Source: Candidatus Rokuibacteriota bacterium (lineage in GTDB: Bacteria > Methylomirabilota > Methylomirabilia > Rokubacteriales > CSP1-6). From it: DNA of 57,586 nt. The number at the start of each line of letters is the position of its first letter. Within the stretch, counting starts at the first letter, position 1. The notes beneath the pieces are model-generated. The model was not told where the DNA came from and ran no database searches. It was given only the letters and a program-made list of their open reading frames with translations. The translations under genes and the position numbers were made by a program. The DNA is taken from NCBI GenBank assembly GCA_003220265.1, contig QHRW01000040.1, forward strand, positions 1 to 57,586, given 5' to 3'. Of this stretch, positions 34,414-43,325 are shown piece after piece.

Positions 34414-35118
34414 ATGCCGCCACCGGCGACCGTGGCGGCGTTGTGGCGCTACCCGGTGAAGTCGATGCTCGGCGAGCGCTGCCAGAGCCTCGCGCTGACC
34501 GCGCGCGGTGTGGAGGGCGACCGGCTCTACGCGATCCGTGATGCCGACGGCAAGTTCGGCAGCGGCAAGAGCACGCGCCGCTTCCGCCGCATCGACGGAC
34601 TCTTCGCCTTCCACGCCGTCTACGACGGCGACGTGCCGGTGATCGCCTTCCCCGACGGCCGTCGTCTCCGCGGCGACGACGGGAGCGTTCACGACGCGCT
34701 GTCCGCCGCGCTCGGGCAGCCGGTGACGCTGGCGCGCGAGGCCGCGATCTCGCACATGGACGCCGGCCCCGTCCACCTCCTGACGACGGCATCGCTGGCA
34801 TGGCTCCGCAGCCTGTTGCCGGCGGCACGGCTGGACGAGCGGCGCTTCCGGCCCAACGTGCTCGTCGACGTCCCCGGTGCGAGCCCGATCGAGCGAGAGT
34901 GGCTCGGCCGCACGGTGGCGGTGGGCGACGAGGTCCGGCTGGTCGTCCACGACATGACGGAGCGCTGCGTGATGGTGAGCCTCGCCCAGTCGGAGCTCCC
35001 CGGCGATCCGGCGATCTTGCGAACCCTCGCACAGGACGCCGGGCTCGCCTTCGGGGTCTACGCCGACGTGGTCGCGCCCGGCCGCATCAGCGTCGGCGAC
35101 CGCGTGACCGTGGTCTGA
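34414..35118 (+). CDS. MOSC domain protein
   Basis: A 234-residue protein with an N-terminal MOSC beta-barrel (LWRYPVKSMLGERCQSLALT, GVEGDRLYAIRDADGKFGSG) and a C-terminal MOSC domain. The conserved catalytic Cys is in TERCVMVSLAQ. MOSC proteins transfer sulfur from a cysteine persulfide, as in molybdenum cofactor sulfurase and the mARC/YcbX group. The RFRPNVLVD stretch is typical of YcbX-like proteins. It is inserted between pgeF and yggS; the substrate is unknown. Confidence 0.88.
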   Translation: MPPPATVAALWRYPVKSMLGERCQSLALTARGVEGDRLYAIRDADGKFGSGKSTRRFRRIDGLFAFHAVYDGDVPVIAFPDGRRLRGDDGSVHDALSAALGQPVTLAREAAISHMDAGPVHLLTTASLAWLRSLLPAARLDERRFRPNVLVDVPGASPIEREWLGRTVAVGDEVRLVVHDMTERCVMVSLAQSELPGDPAILRTLAQDAGLAFGVYADVVAPGRISVGDRVTVV

Positions 35119-35132
35119 TGCTAGAATCGCGC

Positions 35133-35798
35133 ATGCCGGACGTCCGGGAGAATCTCGAGCGGGTGCGCGAGCGGATCGCGCGAGCGGCGACGCGCGCGGG
35201 GCGGCGGCCCGACGACGTGCTCCTGATCGGCGTGTCGAAGACGGTCGACGTCGAGCGCATCCGGGCGGCGCTGGCCGCGGGCCTGCGCGCGCTCGGCGAG
35301 AACCGCGTCCAGGAGGCCAAGACGAAGGTGGCCGAGCTCGGGCGGCCGGCGGCCTGGCACCTGATCGGGCACTTGCAGACGAACAAGGTCAAGGACGCGC
35401 TCGAGCTCTTCGACGTGATCCACTCGCTCGACCGGCTCGAGCTGGCGCAGGAGCTGGAGCGGCGGGCGGCCACGCGCGGGCTCGCCGTGGAGGCGATGCT
35501 GCAGGTCAACGTGGCGGCGGAGCCGAGCAAGGGCGGGTTCGCGCCCGACGCGGTCGACGAGGCGCTGGAGGCGATCGCCAAGCTCGCCCACGTGAAGGTG
35601 ACGGGCCTCATGGCGATCCCGCCGGAGGTGGAGCGGCCGGAGGACTCGCGGCGCTGGTTTCGCGGGCTGCGCGAGCAGGCCGAGCGCCGCGGGTTGAAAC
35701 GGCTGTCGATGGGGATGAGCAGCGACTTCGAGGTGGCGGTGGAGGAAGGCGCAACGATGGTCCGCGTCGGCACGGCGATCTTCGGGGCGCGCGCGTGA
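35133..35798 (+). CDS. PLP homeostasis protein YggS/YlmE
   Basis: A 221-residue fold-III PLP-binding protein (PLPBP). Lys36 in LIGVSKTVDVERI is the PLP lysine; GENRVQEAKTK, WHLIGHLQTNK, LQVNVAAEPSKGGF and LSMGMSSDFEVAVEEGATM then VRVGTAIFG are the family signature. It balances pyridoxal phosphate pools. ATG 35133 fits homologues; ATG 35118, in frame and overlapping the MOSC stop, is an alternative. TAGAAT ends 5 bases before ATG 35133 and there is no Shine-Dalgarno site. Confidence 0.93.
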   Translation: MPDVRENLERVRERIARAATRAGRRPDDVLLIGVSKTVDVERIRAALAAGLRALGENRVQEAKTKVAELGRPAAWHLIGHLQTNKVKDALELFDVIHSLDRLELAQELERRAATRGLAVEAMLQVNVAAEPSKGGFAPDAVDEALEAIAKLAHVKVTGLMAIPPEVERPEDSRRWFRGLREQAERRGLKRLSMGMSSDFEVAVEEGATMVRVGTAIFGARA

Positions 35799-36619
35799 GC
35801 GTCAAGGGCAAGCGCGTGGGCTTCATCGGCGGCGGCAACATGGGCGAGGCGCTCATCCGCGGCCTCGTCGGCGCCAACCTCGTCAAGCCCACGCTCATCA
35901 CCGCCACCGACGTGCGCGCCGAGCGCACCAAGCAGCTCGCCGAGCAATACGGCGTCACCGCCCATGCCGACAACGCCCGCTGCGTGCGCGACGCCGACGT
36001 CGTGATCCTGGCCGTCAAGCCGCAGATCATGGCCGAGGTGGTGCGCGAGATCGCGCCGGCGGTGGAACCGCGCCACCTGCTCATCTCGATCGCGGCCGGC
36101 GTGGCCACCGCCACCATTCGCGGCGCGCTCGGCAAGGACGCCCGCATCATCCGCGTGATGCCCAACACGCCGGCCCTGGTGCTGCAGGGCGCCACCGCCA
36201 TCGCCAGGGGCCGCGGGCTCGAGCGCGACGACCTGGCCACCGCCCAGGAGATCTTCGGCGCCGTCGGCCGTGTCGTCGTGCTGGACGAGCAGCTGATGGA
36301 CGCCGTGACCGGGCTCTCCGGCTCCGGCCCCGCCTACGTGGCGATCGTCATCGAGTCGCTCGCCGACGGCGGCGTCAACATGGGCCTCGACCGGGCGACG
36401 GCGCTGACGCTGGCCACGCAAACCGTGCTCGGCGCCGCCCAGCTCCTGGCCGAGACGGGCCTGCACCCGGGCGCGCTCAAGGACATGGTCTCGAGCCCGG
36501 GCGGCACCACCATCGCCGGCATCGCGGCGCTGGAGGAGGGCGGCATCCGCACGACGTTCATCCGCGCCGTCGAGCGCGCCACCCAGCGCTCGCGCGAGCT
36601 CGGCCGGGGCCCGGCCTGA
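35795..36619 (+). CDS. proC: Pyrroline-5-carboxylate reductase ProC
   Basis: A 274-residue NAD(P)H enzyme catalysing the last step of proline synthesis. The Rossmann motif is GFIGGGNMGEALIRGL, AVKPQIM and VMPNTPALV follow, and the C-terminal dimer domain has GLSGSGPAYV and SSPGGTTIAGI. GTG 35795 overlaps the yggS stop. The yggS-proC pairing is common in bacteria. Confidence 0.95.
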   Translation: MSVKGKRVGFIGGGNMGEALIRGLVGANLVKPTLITATDVRAERTKQLAEQYGVTAHADNARCVRDADVVILAVKPQIMAEVVREIAPAVEPRHLLISIAAGVATATIRGALGKDARIIRVMPNTPALVLQGATAIARGRGLERDDLATAQEIFGAVGRVVVLDEQLMDAVTGLSGSGPAYVAIVIESLADGGVNMGLDRATALTLATQTVLGAAQLLAETGLHPGALKDMVSSPGGTTIAGIAALEEGGIRTTFIRAVERATQRSRELGRGPA

Positions 36620-36918
36620 TGTTCCTCCTCGGCAACCTCCTGCTCGGCGTGGCCCGGGTGCTGGAGCTGATGCTGTGGGCCTACTTCTTCATCATCATCG
36701 CGCGCGCGCTGATCTCGTGGGTGAGCCCCGATCCGTTCAACCCGATCGTGCGCTTCCTCTACCGCGCGACGGAGCCGGTGCTGCGGCCGATCCGCCGGCG
36801 CATGCCGGGCATGCAGATGGGCTTCGATCTCTCGCCGATGATCGTCATCCTGGCCATCTACTTCTTGCAGGCCTTCGTCGTCGAGTCCTTGCGCGACCTG
36901 GCGCTGAGCCTGCGATAG
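36619..36918 (+). CDS. YggT/YlmG family membrane protein
   Basis: A 99-residue protein with two membrane helices flanking the signature ISWVSPDPFNPIVRFLYRAT then EPVLRPIRR, which defines the YggT/YlmG family. It is linked to division, osmotic tolerance and, in plastids, nucleoid distribution. ATG 36619 shares bases with the proC stop (TGATG). Confidence 0.92.
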   Translation: MFLLGNLLLGVARVLELMLWAYFFIIIARALISWVSPDPFNPIVRFLYRATEPVLRPIRRRMPGMQMGFDLSPMIVILAIYFLQAFVVESLRDLALSLR

Positions 36919-36935
36919 GGGAGGCGGAGGCTTCG

Positions 36936-37397
36936 ATGCGCATCACGCCCCACGACATCCGCCAGCAGCAGTTCACCGTCCGCACGTTCCGCGGCTTCGA
37001 TCCCCAGGAGGTCGACGCCTTCCTGGAGGACGTGGCCGACGACTACGAGGCGCTGCTGAAGGAGAACCAGCTCCTCAAGGAGCAGATCGCGACCCAGGAA
37101 GAGCGCTCCCGCGGCGTCATCGAGCGCGAGCGCAACCTGCAGGACGTGCTGGTCACCACCCAGCGGGTCGTCGACGAGATGAAGGCCGCGACCAAGCGCG
37201 AGGCCGAGCTGATCGTGCGCGAGGCGGAGCTGCGGGGCGAGAAGGCCGTGGAAGCGGCCCGGGGCGAGGAGGGCAAGGTCCGCGTGGAGATCCAGTCGCT
37301 CAAGCGCCTGCGGCGGCAGCTCGTCGAGGACTTCAACGCCACCCTCGAGCGCTACCATCGGATGCTCTTGATGGAAGGCGACGACGGCCCCGCCTAG
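36936..37397 (+). CDS. divIVA: DivIVA domain protein
   Basis: A 153-residue coiled-coil protein. Residues 1-30 (MRITPHDIRQQQFTVRTFRG then FDPQEVDAFLEDV) are the DivIVA N-terminal membrane-curvature domain; the remainder is a long coiled coil (EALLKENQLLKEQIATQEER) ending near RYHRMLL. It would mark the septum or poles and recruit wall-synthesis partners. ATG 36936 follows GGGGAGGCGGAGG. Confidence 0.93.
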   Translation: MRITPHDIRQQQFTVRTFRGFDPQEVDAFLEDVADDYEALLKENQLLKEQIATQEERSRGVIERERNLQDVLVTTQRVVDEMKAATKREAELIVREAELRGEKAVEAARGEEGKVRVEIQSLKRLRRQLVEDFNATLERYHRMLLMEGDDGPA

Positions 37398-37404
37398 CGA
37401 GGGC

Positions 37405-37671
37405 TTGCTCCGGGTGCGCGTGCAGCCGCGCGCCTCCCGCAGCGAGATCGTCGGCTGGCGCGCCGACGGCGCCCTGAGCGTGCGGGTGGCGGCGCCGCCG
37501 GTGGAGGGCGCGGCCAACGCCGCGGTGGCCGCGCTGCTGGCCGCGGCGCTGCGGGTGCGCGCCTCGGCCGTCACGATCGAGCACGGCGCCCGCGGGCGCG
37601 ACAAGCTGGTGCGAGTCACGGGGTTGACGCCGGCCGACATCCGGCAGCGCCTCGAAGGAGGGCAGTCATGA
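37405..37671 (+). CDS. DUF167 (YggU) protein
   Basis: An 88-residue protein of the DUF167/YggU family: LRVRVQPRASRSEIVGW at the start, VRVAAPPVEGAANAAVAALL and RDKLVRVTGL are the family signature. The molecular role is unknown; it often neighbours yggT. The start appears to be TTG 37405, 8 bases after the divIVA stop with GCGAGGG upstream. Confidence 0.88.
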   Translation: MLRVRVQPRASRSEIVGWRADGALSVRVAAPPVEGAANAAVAALLAAALRVRASAVTIEHGARGRDKLVRVTGLTPADIRQRLEGGQS

Positions 37672-38030
37672 CGTCACGCATCCTCATCGCCGCCGGGCTC
37701 CTCGTCGTGCTCGCCATCGCCCTGCCGGCCGGAGCCGATCACAACTCGGCGCCGTCCGAGCACGACGCGACGCTGAGCGTGCCCGGCACCGAGCACACGC
37801 TCGACCTCAACCTCAAGCTGGGGCTCAACGGCTTCCGCCTCGGCAGCCGCCTCTTCGGGCGCGACGGCTACGCCGGGGGCGCGTGGCTCAACGGCGAGAC
37901 GCGCAAGGATGGCTTCAGCCTCGACGGCCGCGTCGAGCACGACGGCAAGGCGCACAACTTCAAGTTCAACGCCGACATCGACGAATGGCTGCGGCGGGCG
38001 ATCCGCTGGTGGGGCGCGATGGACCTGTGA
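37668..38030 (+). CDS. Small secreted protein, unknown function
   Basis: A 120-residue protein with a signal peptide (residues 1-23, LLVVLAIALPAGADH) and a beta-rich mature part: TLDLNLKLGLNGFRLGSRLF, GRDGYAGGAWLNGETRKDGF, KAHNFKFNADIDEW, ending with a short Trp-rich segment. It overlaps both neighbours by four bases, so it belongs to the operon. Function not recognised; a periplasmic barrel-like protein is an inference from composition. Confidence 0.7.
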   Translation: MTSRILIAAGLLVVLAIALPAGADHNSAPSEHDATLSVPGTEHTLDLNLKLGLNGFRLGSRLFGRDGYAGGAWLNGETRKDGFSLDGRVEHDGKAHNFKFNADIDEWLRRAIRWWGAMDL

Positions 38031-39049
38031 CGTCCGCGATCACCCCCGTCCGCTGGGAGCATGACCGGCTCGTCCTCCTCGATCAGCGCCTCTTGCCCGG
38101 GCAGGAGCTCGAGCGCGTGTACGGGCGCTGGGAGGACGTCGCCGACGCCATCCGCACGCTGGCCGTCCGCGGCGCGCCGGCCATCGGCGTCACCGCCGCC
38201 TTCGGCGTCGTCCTCGCCGCGCGCGCCAGCACCGCCACTACTCTCGATGGGCTGCTGGCCGACGTCGAGGTCGCCATCAAGGGCCTGGCCGGCACCCGGC
38301 CGACCGCGGTCAATCTCTTCTGGGCACTGGAGCGCATGCGGCGCACGCTGGAGGCCGGGAGCGAGCGGCCGCTGGACGAGACGCGCGCGCGGCTGCTCAA
38401 GGAAGCGCAGGCGATCCTCGACGAGGACGTCGCCGCCAATCGCGCGATGGGCGACCACGGCGCCGCGCTGGTTCCGGCGCGCGCGCGCATCCTGACCCAC
38501 TGCAACGCCGGCGCGCTCGCCACGGCGGGCTATGGTACCGCGCTCGGCGTCGTCCGCTCGGCCCACGCGCAGGGCAAGGTGGCGCTGCTGTGGGTGGACG
38601 AGACGCGTCCCGTCATGCAGGGCTCGCGCCTGACCGCCTGGGAGTGCGTGCGCGACGGCATTCCGCACCGGCTCATCGCCGACGTGGCCGCCGCGTCCGT
38701 CATGGCGCGCGGCGAGGTGGACCTGGTCGTGACCGGCGCCGATCGCATCGCCGCCAACGGCGACACCGCGAACAAGATCGGCACCTACGCGCTGGCCGTG
38801 CTGGCCCGCCACCACGGCGTGCCCTTCTACGTGGCGGCGCCGTACTCGACGATCGATCCCACGCTGCCCTCCGGTGCCCACATCCCGATCGAGGAGCGTG
38901 AGGCCGGCGAGGTGCGCCGCGTCGGTGCGCAGGCCACCGCGCCCGATGGCTCGCCCGTGTACAATCCCGCGTTCGACGTCACGCCCGCCACGCTGATCTC
39001 GGCCATCATCACCGAGCGCGGCGTCGTCCGCCCCCCATACCGCTTCTAG
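38027..39049 (+). CDS. mtnA: Methylthioribose-1-phosphate isomerase MtnA
   Basis: A 340-residue enzyme of the methionine salvage pathway converting methylthioribose-1-phosphate to the ribulose form. RGAPAIG near residue 48, catalytic Cys159 in THCNAGALAT and Asp239 in TGADRIAANGD are all present, with NKIGTYALAV and VAAPYSTID. These separate MtnA from eIF2B regulatory subunits. GTG 38027 overlaps the previous stop (GTGA). No other salvage gene is in the window. Confidence 0.95.
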   Translation: MTSAITPVRWEHDRLVLLDQRLLPGQELERVYGRWEDVADAIRTLAVRGAPAIGVTAAFGVVLAARASTATTLDGLLADVEVAIKGLAGTRPTAVNLFWALERMRRTLEAGSERPLDETRARLLKEAQAILDEDVAANRAMGDHGAALVPARARILTHCNAGALATAGYGTALGVVRSAHAQGKVALLWVDETRPVMQGSRLTAWECVRDGIPHRLIADVAAASVMARGEVDLVVTGADRIAANGDTANKIGTYALAVLARHHGVPFYVAAPYSTIDPTLPSGAHIPIEEREAGEVRRVGAQATAPDGSPVYNPAFDVTPATLISAIITERGVVRPPYRF

Positions 39050-39081
39050 TCAGCGCCCGGTCGTCGTAGCAATCCACCCGG

Positions 39082-39087
39082 TACAAT
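39082..39087 (+). promoter_or_regulatory. -10 box 7 bases before the SagB-type gene
   Basis: TACAAT ends 7 bases before ATG 39095 in the 45-base gap after mtnA. There is no Shine-Dalgarno sequence and no clear -35 box. The placement suggests a leaderless start. Confidence 0.4.
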
Positions 39088-39094
39088 CGTCCGC

Positions 39095-40627
39095 ATGGCG
39101 TCCGTGGCGCGGAAGTTTCACGACGAGACGGCGCACTCGCCGTATTCGGTGAGGACGAGCGGGCACACGCTCGAGTGGGACATCAAGCCGTTTCCGTTCA
39201 AGGTCTACACGGACGTGCCGGCGATCCCGCTGCCGCGGGACGCGGACGTGGTGGCGGTGCCCACGCTGGAGGCGCTCGCCAGGCCGGCCCCGCCGGCGGC
39301 GCGGCTGACGCTGCCGGCGCTCACGGCCCTGCTCTATTACTCCGCGGGCGTCACCAAGAAGAAAAGCTATCCCGGCGGCGGCGAGGTCCTCTTCCGCGCG
39401 GCGGCGTCCACCGGTGCGCTCTACCAGACCGAGGTCTACGTCATCGCCGGCGAGGTGGATGGTCTCGAGGCCGGCCTCTATCACTTTTGCCCCGGCGACT
39501 TCACGCTGCGCCGACTGCGGGCGGGCGACGTCCGCGGCGCGCTCGCCGAGGCGGCGGCCGAGCCGGCGCTCGCGCGGCGCGCGGCGACGGTGGTGCTAAC
39601 GGCGATCTACTGGCGGAACACGTGGAAGTACCAGGCGCGCGGCTATCGCCACCTGTTCTGGGACTCCGGCACGATGCTGGCGAACACCCTGGCCGTGGGC
39701 GATGCGCTCGGCCTCGCGCCGCGTGTCGTCACCGGCTTTGTCGATGCCGAGGTCAACCATCTGCTCGGGGTCGATGCCTCGCGCGAGGCGGCGCTGGAGC
39801 TCGTCCCCATCGGCCCGGAGGGCGCGGCGGCGCCCGCGGTTGGCGCGCTCGCGCCGATCGCCCACGAGGTGATGCCGCTGTCGAGCGACGAGGTGGACTA
39901 TCCGGCGCTGCGCGAGATCCACGCGGCCTCCGCGCTCGCGAGCGCGGCCGACGTCGTCGCCTGGCGCCGCGCCACGCCGCCGCCGCGGCGCGAGCCGCGC
40001 GGCCCGCTGGTGGCGCTCCCGGATCCGCCGCGCGACAGCCTGCCGCTCGGCGAGGCGATCCAGCGCCGCGGCTCCACGCGGCGCTTCTCGCACGCGCCGA
40101 TCTCGGCCGCTCAGCTCTCGGCCGCGTTGTGGGCCGGGACGCGGCCGATCCCCGCGGACGTTCCCGACGGGCTCGTGGACCTTTACCTGATCGTCAACGC
40201 CGTGGAGGGCGTGACGCCCGGCGCTTACGTGTACTGGCCCGGGGCCGGGCTCGAGCTGATCCGCGCGGGCGACTTCCGGCGCGAGTCGGCCTATCTCACC
40301 CTCGAGCAGCCGCTCGGCGGCGACGCCGCGGCCGTCCTCTACTTCCTGGCGCCGCTCGACGACCTGCTGGCGGCGTCGGGCGATCGCGGCTATCGCCTGG
40401 CGAACCTTCAGGCGGGGGTCGCGGGCGGCCGCGCCTACCTCGCCGCCTACGCGACCGGCTTCGGGGCCAGCGGGCTCACGTTCTACGACGCCGACGTCGT
40501 GCGCTTCTTCGCGCCGCACGCGGCCGGACGCGACGCGATCTTCGTCACCGCGCTCGGCCGCGCCTCGGGCGCGCGCGACGACGTGCTACTATCGAAAACG
40601 ATTTCAGCGCCGGCGAGGAGGACGTGA
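39095..40627 (+). CDS. SagB/ThcOx-type dehydrogenase with two nitroreductase domains
   Basis: A 510-residue flavoprotein of the SagB/ThcOx family. Two nitroreductase-fold halves are visible: about residues 70-235 (LTALLYYSAGVTKKK, SGALYQTEVYVIA-like strand, RGYRHLFWDSGTMLANTL) and about 310-505 (RRGSTRRFSHAPISAAQLSA, LDLYLIVNAVEG-like strand, RLANLQAGVAGGRAYLAAYA). In thiazole/oxazole RiPP pathways SagB oxidises azolines using FMN. No YcaO cyclodehydratase, precursor peptide or transporter lies nearby, so its substrate here is unknown. It is followed after 5 bases by an aminotransferase and is probably co-transcribed with it. Confidence 0.85.
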   Translation: MASVARKFHDETAHSPYSVRTSGHTLEWDIKPFPFKVYTDVPAIPLPRDADVVAVPTLEALARPAPPAARLTLPALTALLYYSAGVTKKKSYPGGGEVLFRAAASTGALYQTEVYVIAGEVDGLEAGLYHFCPGDFTLRRLRAGDVRGALAEAAAEPALARRAATVVLTAIYWRNTWKYQARGYRHLFWDSGTMLANTLAVGDALGLAPRVVTGFVDAEVNHLLGVDASREAALELVPIGPEGAAAPAVGALAPIAHEVMPLSSDEVDYPALREIHAASALASAADVVAWRRATPPPRREPRGPLVALPDPPRDSLPLGEAIQRRGSTRRFSHAPISAAQLSAALWAGTRPIPADVPDGLVDLYLIVNAVEGVTPGAYVYWPGAGLELIRAGDFRRESAYLTLEQPLGGDAAAVLYFLAPLDDLLAASGDRGYRLANLQAGVAGGRAYLAAYATGFGASGLTFYDADVVRFFAPHAAGRDAIFVTALGRASGARDDVLLSKTISAPARRT

Positions 40628-40632
40628 GCGCG

Positions 40633-41775
40633 ATGAAGAAGTACCAGCTGATGGCGCCCGGGCCGACGCCGGTGCCGAGCGAAGTCCTGCTCGCGATGGC
40701 GCGGCCGATCATCCATCACCGCACGCCGGAGTACGCGGCGCTCTTCACCGAGGTGCGGGCTGGCCTCAAGCGCCTGGTCCAGACCGCGCAGGAGGTTCTG
40801 CCGGTGGCGTGCTCGGGCACCGGCGCGATGGAAGCCGCCGTGGTCAACACCCTCTCGCCCGGCGATCGCGTCATCGTCGTCAACGCCGGCGCGTTCGCGC
40901 AGCGCTGGCTGGCGATCTGCCGCGCGTTCCGCCTCGACGTCGTCGAGCTCGCGGCGCCGCACGGCGACACCGTGCCGCCCGCGCGCGTGGCCGAGACGCT
41001 CCGCGCGCAAGGCAGTGTGCGGGCGGTGCTGGTGCAGCACAGCGAGTCGTCGACCGGCGTGCTCCACGACGTGCGCGGCTACGCCGAGGCCACCCGGCGC
41101 ACGGACGCCATCCTCGTGGTCGACGCCGTGTCGAGCCTCGGCATCGCCGACGTGCCGATGGACGCCTGGGGCGTGGACGTCGTCGTCTCCGCGTCGCAGA
41201 AGGGCCTGATGCTGCCGCCGGGGCTCGGTCTGCTGGCGCTGAGCGACAAGGCGTGGGCGGCGGCCGCGCGCGCGACCCTGCCGCGCTTCTACCTGGATCT
41301 CGCGGAGGAGCGGAAGTATGCGGCGAAGAACGAGGCGCGCTTCACGCCGGCCGTGTCGATCATGGTGGGCCTGCGCGAGGTGCTGCGGATGATCGAGGCC
41401 GAGGGCCTGCCCAACGTCTTCCGCCGTCACGACCGCCTGTCGCGCGCCACCCGCGCGGGCGCCGAGGCGCTCGGGCTCACGCTATTCCCGAAGACCACGC
41501 CGAGCCCGGCGCTGACCGCCGTGGCCGTCCCCGCCGGCCTCGACGCCGACCGCGTCGTCGAGGGCTTCGCCACCCAGCACGCCATCACGATCGACGGCGG
41601 CCGCGGTCCGACGAAGGGCAAGATCTTCCGGATCGGTCACATGGGCTACGCCACCGACACCGACGTCATCATCGCGCTGGCCGCCCTCGAGCAGGTGCTG
41701 GCGGATCTCGGCCAGCCTGTCGATTTCGGCGCCGGCCTGCGCGGCGCCCAGAAGGTCTTCGCCGAGAAGTCCTAG
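40633..41775 (+). CDS. Class V aminotransferase (serine/alanine-glyoxylate type)
   Basis: A 380-residue fold-I PLP aminotransferase related to soluble hydrogenase small subunit and alanine-glyoxylate aminotransferases. It opens MKKYQLMAPGPTPVPSEVL, has SGTGAMEAAVVN for phosphate binding, VVDAVSSLG with the cofactor Asp and the PLP Lys190 in VSASQKGLMLPPG. Start ATG 40633 has GAGGAGG 11 bases upstream. Likely amino donors are Ser or Ala; the acceptor is not certain. Its end overlaps the convergent MocR gene by four bases (CTAG shared). Confidence 0.9.
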   Translation: MKKYQLMAPGPTPVPSEVLLAMARPIIHHRTPEYAALFTEVRAGLKRLVQTAQEVLPVACSGTGAMEAAVVNTLSPGDRVIVVNAGAFAQRWLAICRAFRLDVVELAAPHGDTVPPARVAETLRAQGSVRAVLVQHSESSTGVLHDVRGYAEATRRTDAILVVDAVSSLGIADVPMDAWGVDVVVSASQKGLMLPPGLGLLALSDKAWAAAARATLPRFYLDLAEERKYAAKNEARFTPAVSIMVGLREVLRMIEAEGLPNVFRRHDRLSRATRAGAEALGLTLFPKTTPSPALTAVAVPAGLDADRVVEGFATQHAITIDGGRGPTKGKIFRIGHMGYATDTDVIIALAALEQVLADLGQPVDFGAGLRGAQKVFAEKS

Positions 41776-43229
41776 CGGTATCCCGCCGTCACGGCGGCCT
41801 CCGCCATCCGGCGGATCCCGGCGCGGATGTCGGCCTCCGTCAGCGAGGCGTAGCCAAAGAGCAGGCCGGCGCGGGGCGGTTGGCTCGCATGAAAGGGCGC
41901 CACCGAGTAGAGCCCGACGCCGAGCTCCCTGGCGCGCGCGATGAGCGCCGCGAGATCGCGCGGCCTCACGTCGTTCAGCCAGACCACCAGGTGCACGCCG
42001 GTGTTCTCGCCCGCGATCTCCACGCGGTCGCCGAAGTGCTGGCGCAGCGCGCCGATCAGCGCCCCGCGTCGCGCGGCATTCCGGTTTCCGGCGCGCCGCA
42101 GGTAGCGCTCGAACTGACCCGTGGTGATGAACTCCGCGAGGACTTCCTGGGCGAGCGTCGCGGAGAAGCGGTCCGTCGCCCACTTGGCGGCGATGAACGG
42201 AGGCACCAGCGCGGGGGGCAGCACGAGGTACGCGACCCGCAGCGCGGGGAAGAGGGTCTTCGAGAACGTGCCGACGTAGATCACCCGGCTTTCGCGGTCC
42301 AAAGACTGCAGGGCTTCCAGCGGGTGGCCCTCGTACCTGAACTCGCTGACGTAGTCGTCCTCGATCACCCAGGCGCCGGCGCGCGCCGCCCACGCGAGAA
42401 GCGCGAGCCGCCGCTCGAGCGGCATGATCACGCCGGTCGGAAACTGATGGCAGGGGGTGACGTACGCGACCCGGGCGCGCGGCGGCAGGCGGCGCGTCTG
42501 CAACCCGTCGCCGTCGACCGCGACGCGGGCCAGCCGGGCGCCGGCCGCCTCGAACGGAATCGTGACGCCGGGGTAGTGCGGCTCCTCGACGACCGCGACG
42601 TCTCCGGGATCGAGCAGCACGCGCGCGGCGAGGTCGAAGCCCTGCTGCGAGCCGTTGGTGATCACGATCTGGTCCGGCTCGCACACGACGCCCCGGGCCC
42701 GTTTCAGGTAGTCGGCGAGGGCCGCGCGCAGCGGCGCGTACCCGGCCGGGGACGCGTAGCCGAACGCGTCACGGGCCGGGCGCCGTGTCCGTGCCGCGAG
42801 CAGGCGACGCCAGATCTCCCGCGGAAACTCGTCGATGGACGGCTCGCCGTAGCGAAAGTCGTAGCGCAGGCGGGGGCGCGGCCGCCCGGGCACCGGGCCG
42901 AGGCCCCGCATCAGCCGCCGGGCGTAGGCGGACAGCGCCGCCGGCGGGGCGGGCTGCGGGCGGAAGGACACCGGCTTCGCGGGCGCCGGCAGCGCGCTCG
43001 CCACGGACGTGGTCGCGCGGTCCCGGGTGACGACGTACCCCTCGGCGAGGAGCTGCTCGTAGGCCAGCATGACGGTGTTGCGGGAGACCCGGAGATCGGC
43101 CGCGAGCTCCCGCGTCGAGGGCAGGCGCGCGTCGGGCGCCAGGCGTCCCGCGCGAATCGTCGACTTCAGCGCGTGGTACACGCGCCGGTAGAGCGGACCG
43201 TCCGCGCCGCGCAGATTGAGGAGCAGCAT
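41772..43229 (-). CDS. MocR/PdxR-family regulator (GntR HTH plus aminotransferase domain)
   Basis: A 485-residue regulator. The N-terminal winged helix is at about residues 10-75 (LYRRVYHALKSTIRAGRL, LPSTRELAADLRVSRNTVML then AYEQLLAEGYV), followed by a linker and a full aminotransferase-fold domain with Lys324 in GTFSKTLFPALR positioned to bind PLP. Such proteins sense PLP or an amino acid-PLP adduct and usually control a neighbouring gene. It is divergent from the SnoaL-like gene with 96 bases between starts. On the minus strand TAATCT lies 10 bases before its ATG. Confidence 0.93.
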   Translation of the reverse strand: MLLLNLRGADGPLYRRVYHALKSTIRAGRLAPDARLPSTRELAADLRVSRNTVMLAYEQLLAEGYVVTRDRATTSVASALPAPAKPVSFRPQPAPPAALSAYARRLMRGLGPVPGRPRPRLRYDFRYGEPSIDEFPREIWRRLLAARTRRPARDAFGYASPAGYAPLRAALADYLKRARGVVCEPDQIVITNGSQQGFDLAARVLLDPGDVAVVEEPHYPGVTIPFEAAGARLARVAVDGDGLQTRRLPPRARVAYVTPCHQFPTGVIMPLERRLALLAWAARAGAWVIEDDYVSEFRYEGHPLEALQSLDRESRVIYVGTFSKTLFPALRVAYLVLPPALVPPFIAAKWATDRFSATLAQEVLAEFITTGQFERYLRRAGNRNAARRGALIGALRQHFGDRVEIAGENTGVHLVVWLNDVRPRDLAALIARARELGVGLYSVAPFHASQPPRAGLLFGYASLTEADIRAGIRRMAEAAVTAGYR

Positions 43230-43325
43230 CTGGCCCCATAGATTAAGACGGAACTGGCTCTTTCACCATGCCAGATGAGGAGGCACGATACCCGGCGTAC
43301 GATCACCGCGATGGAGGGATCTGCG

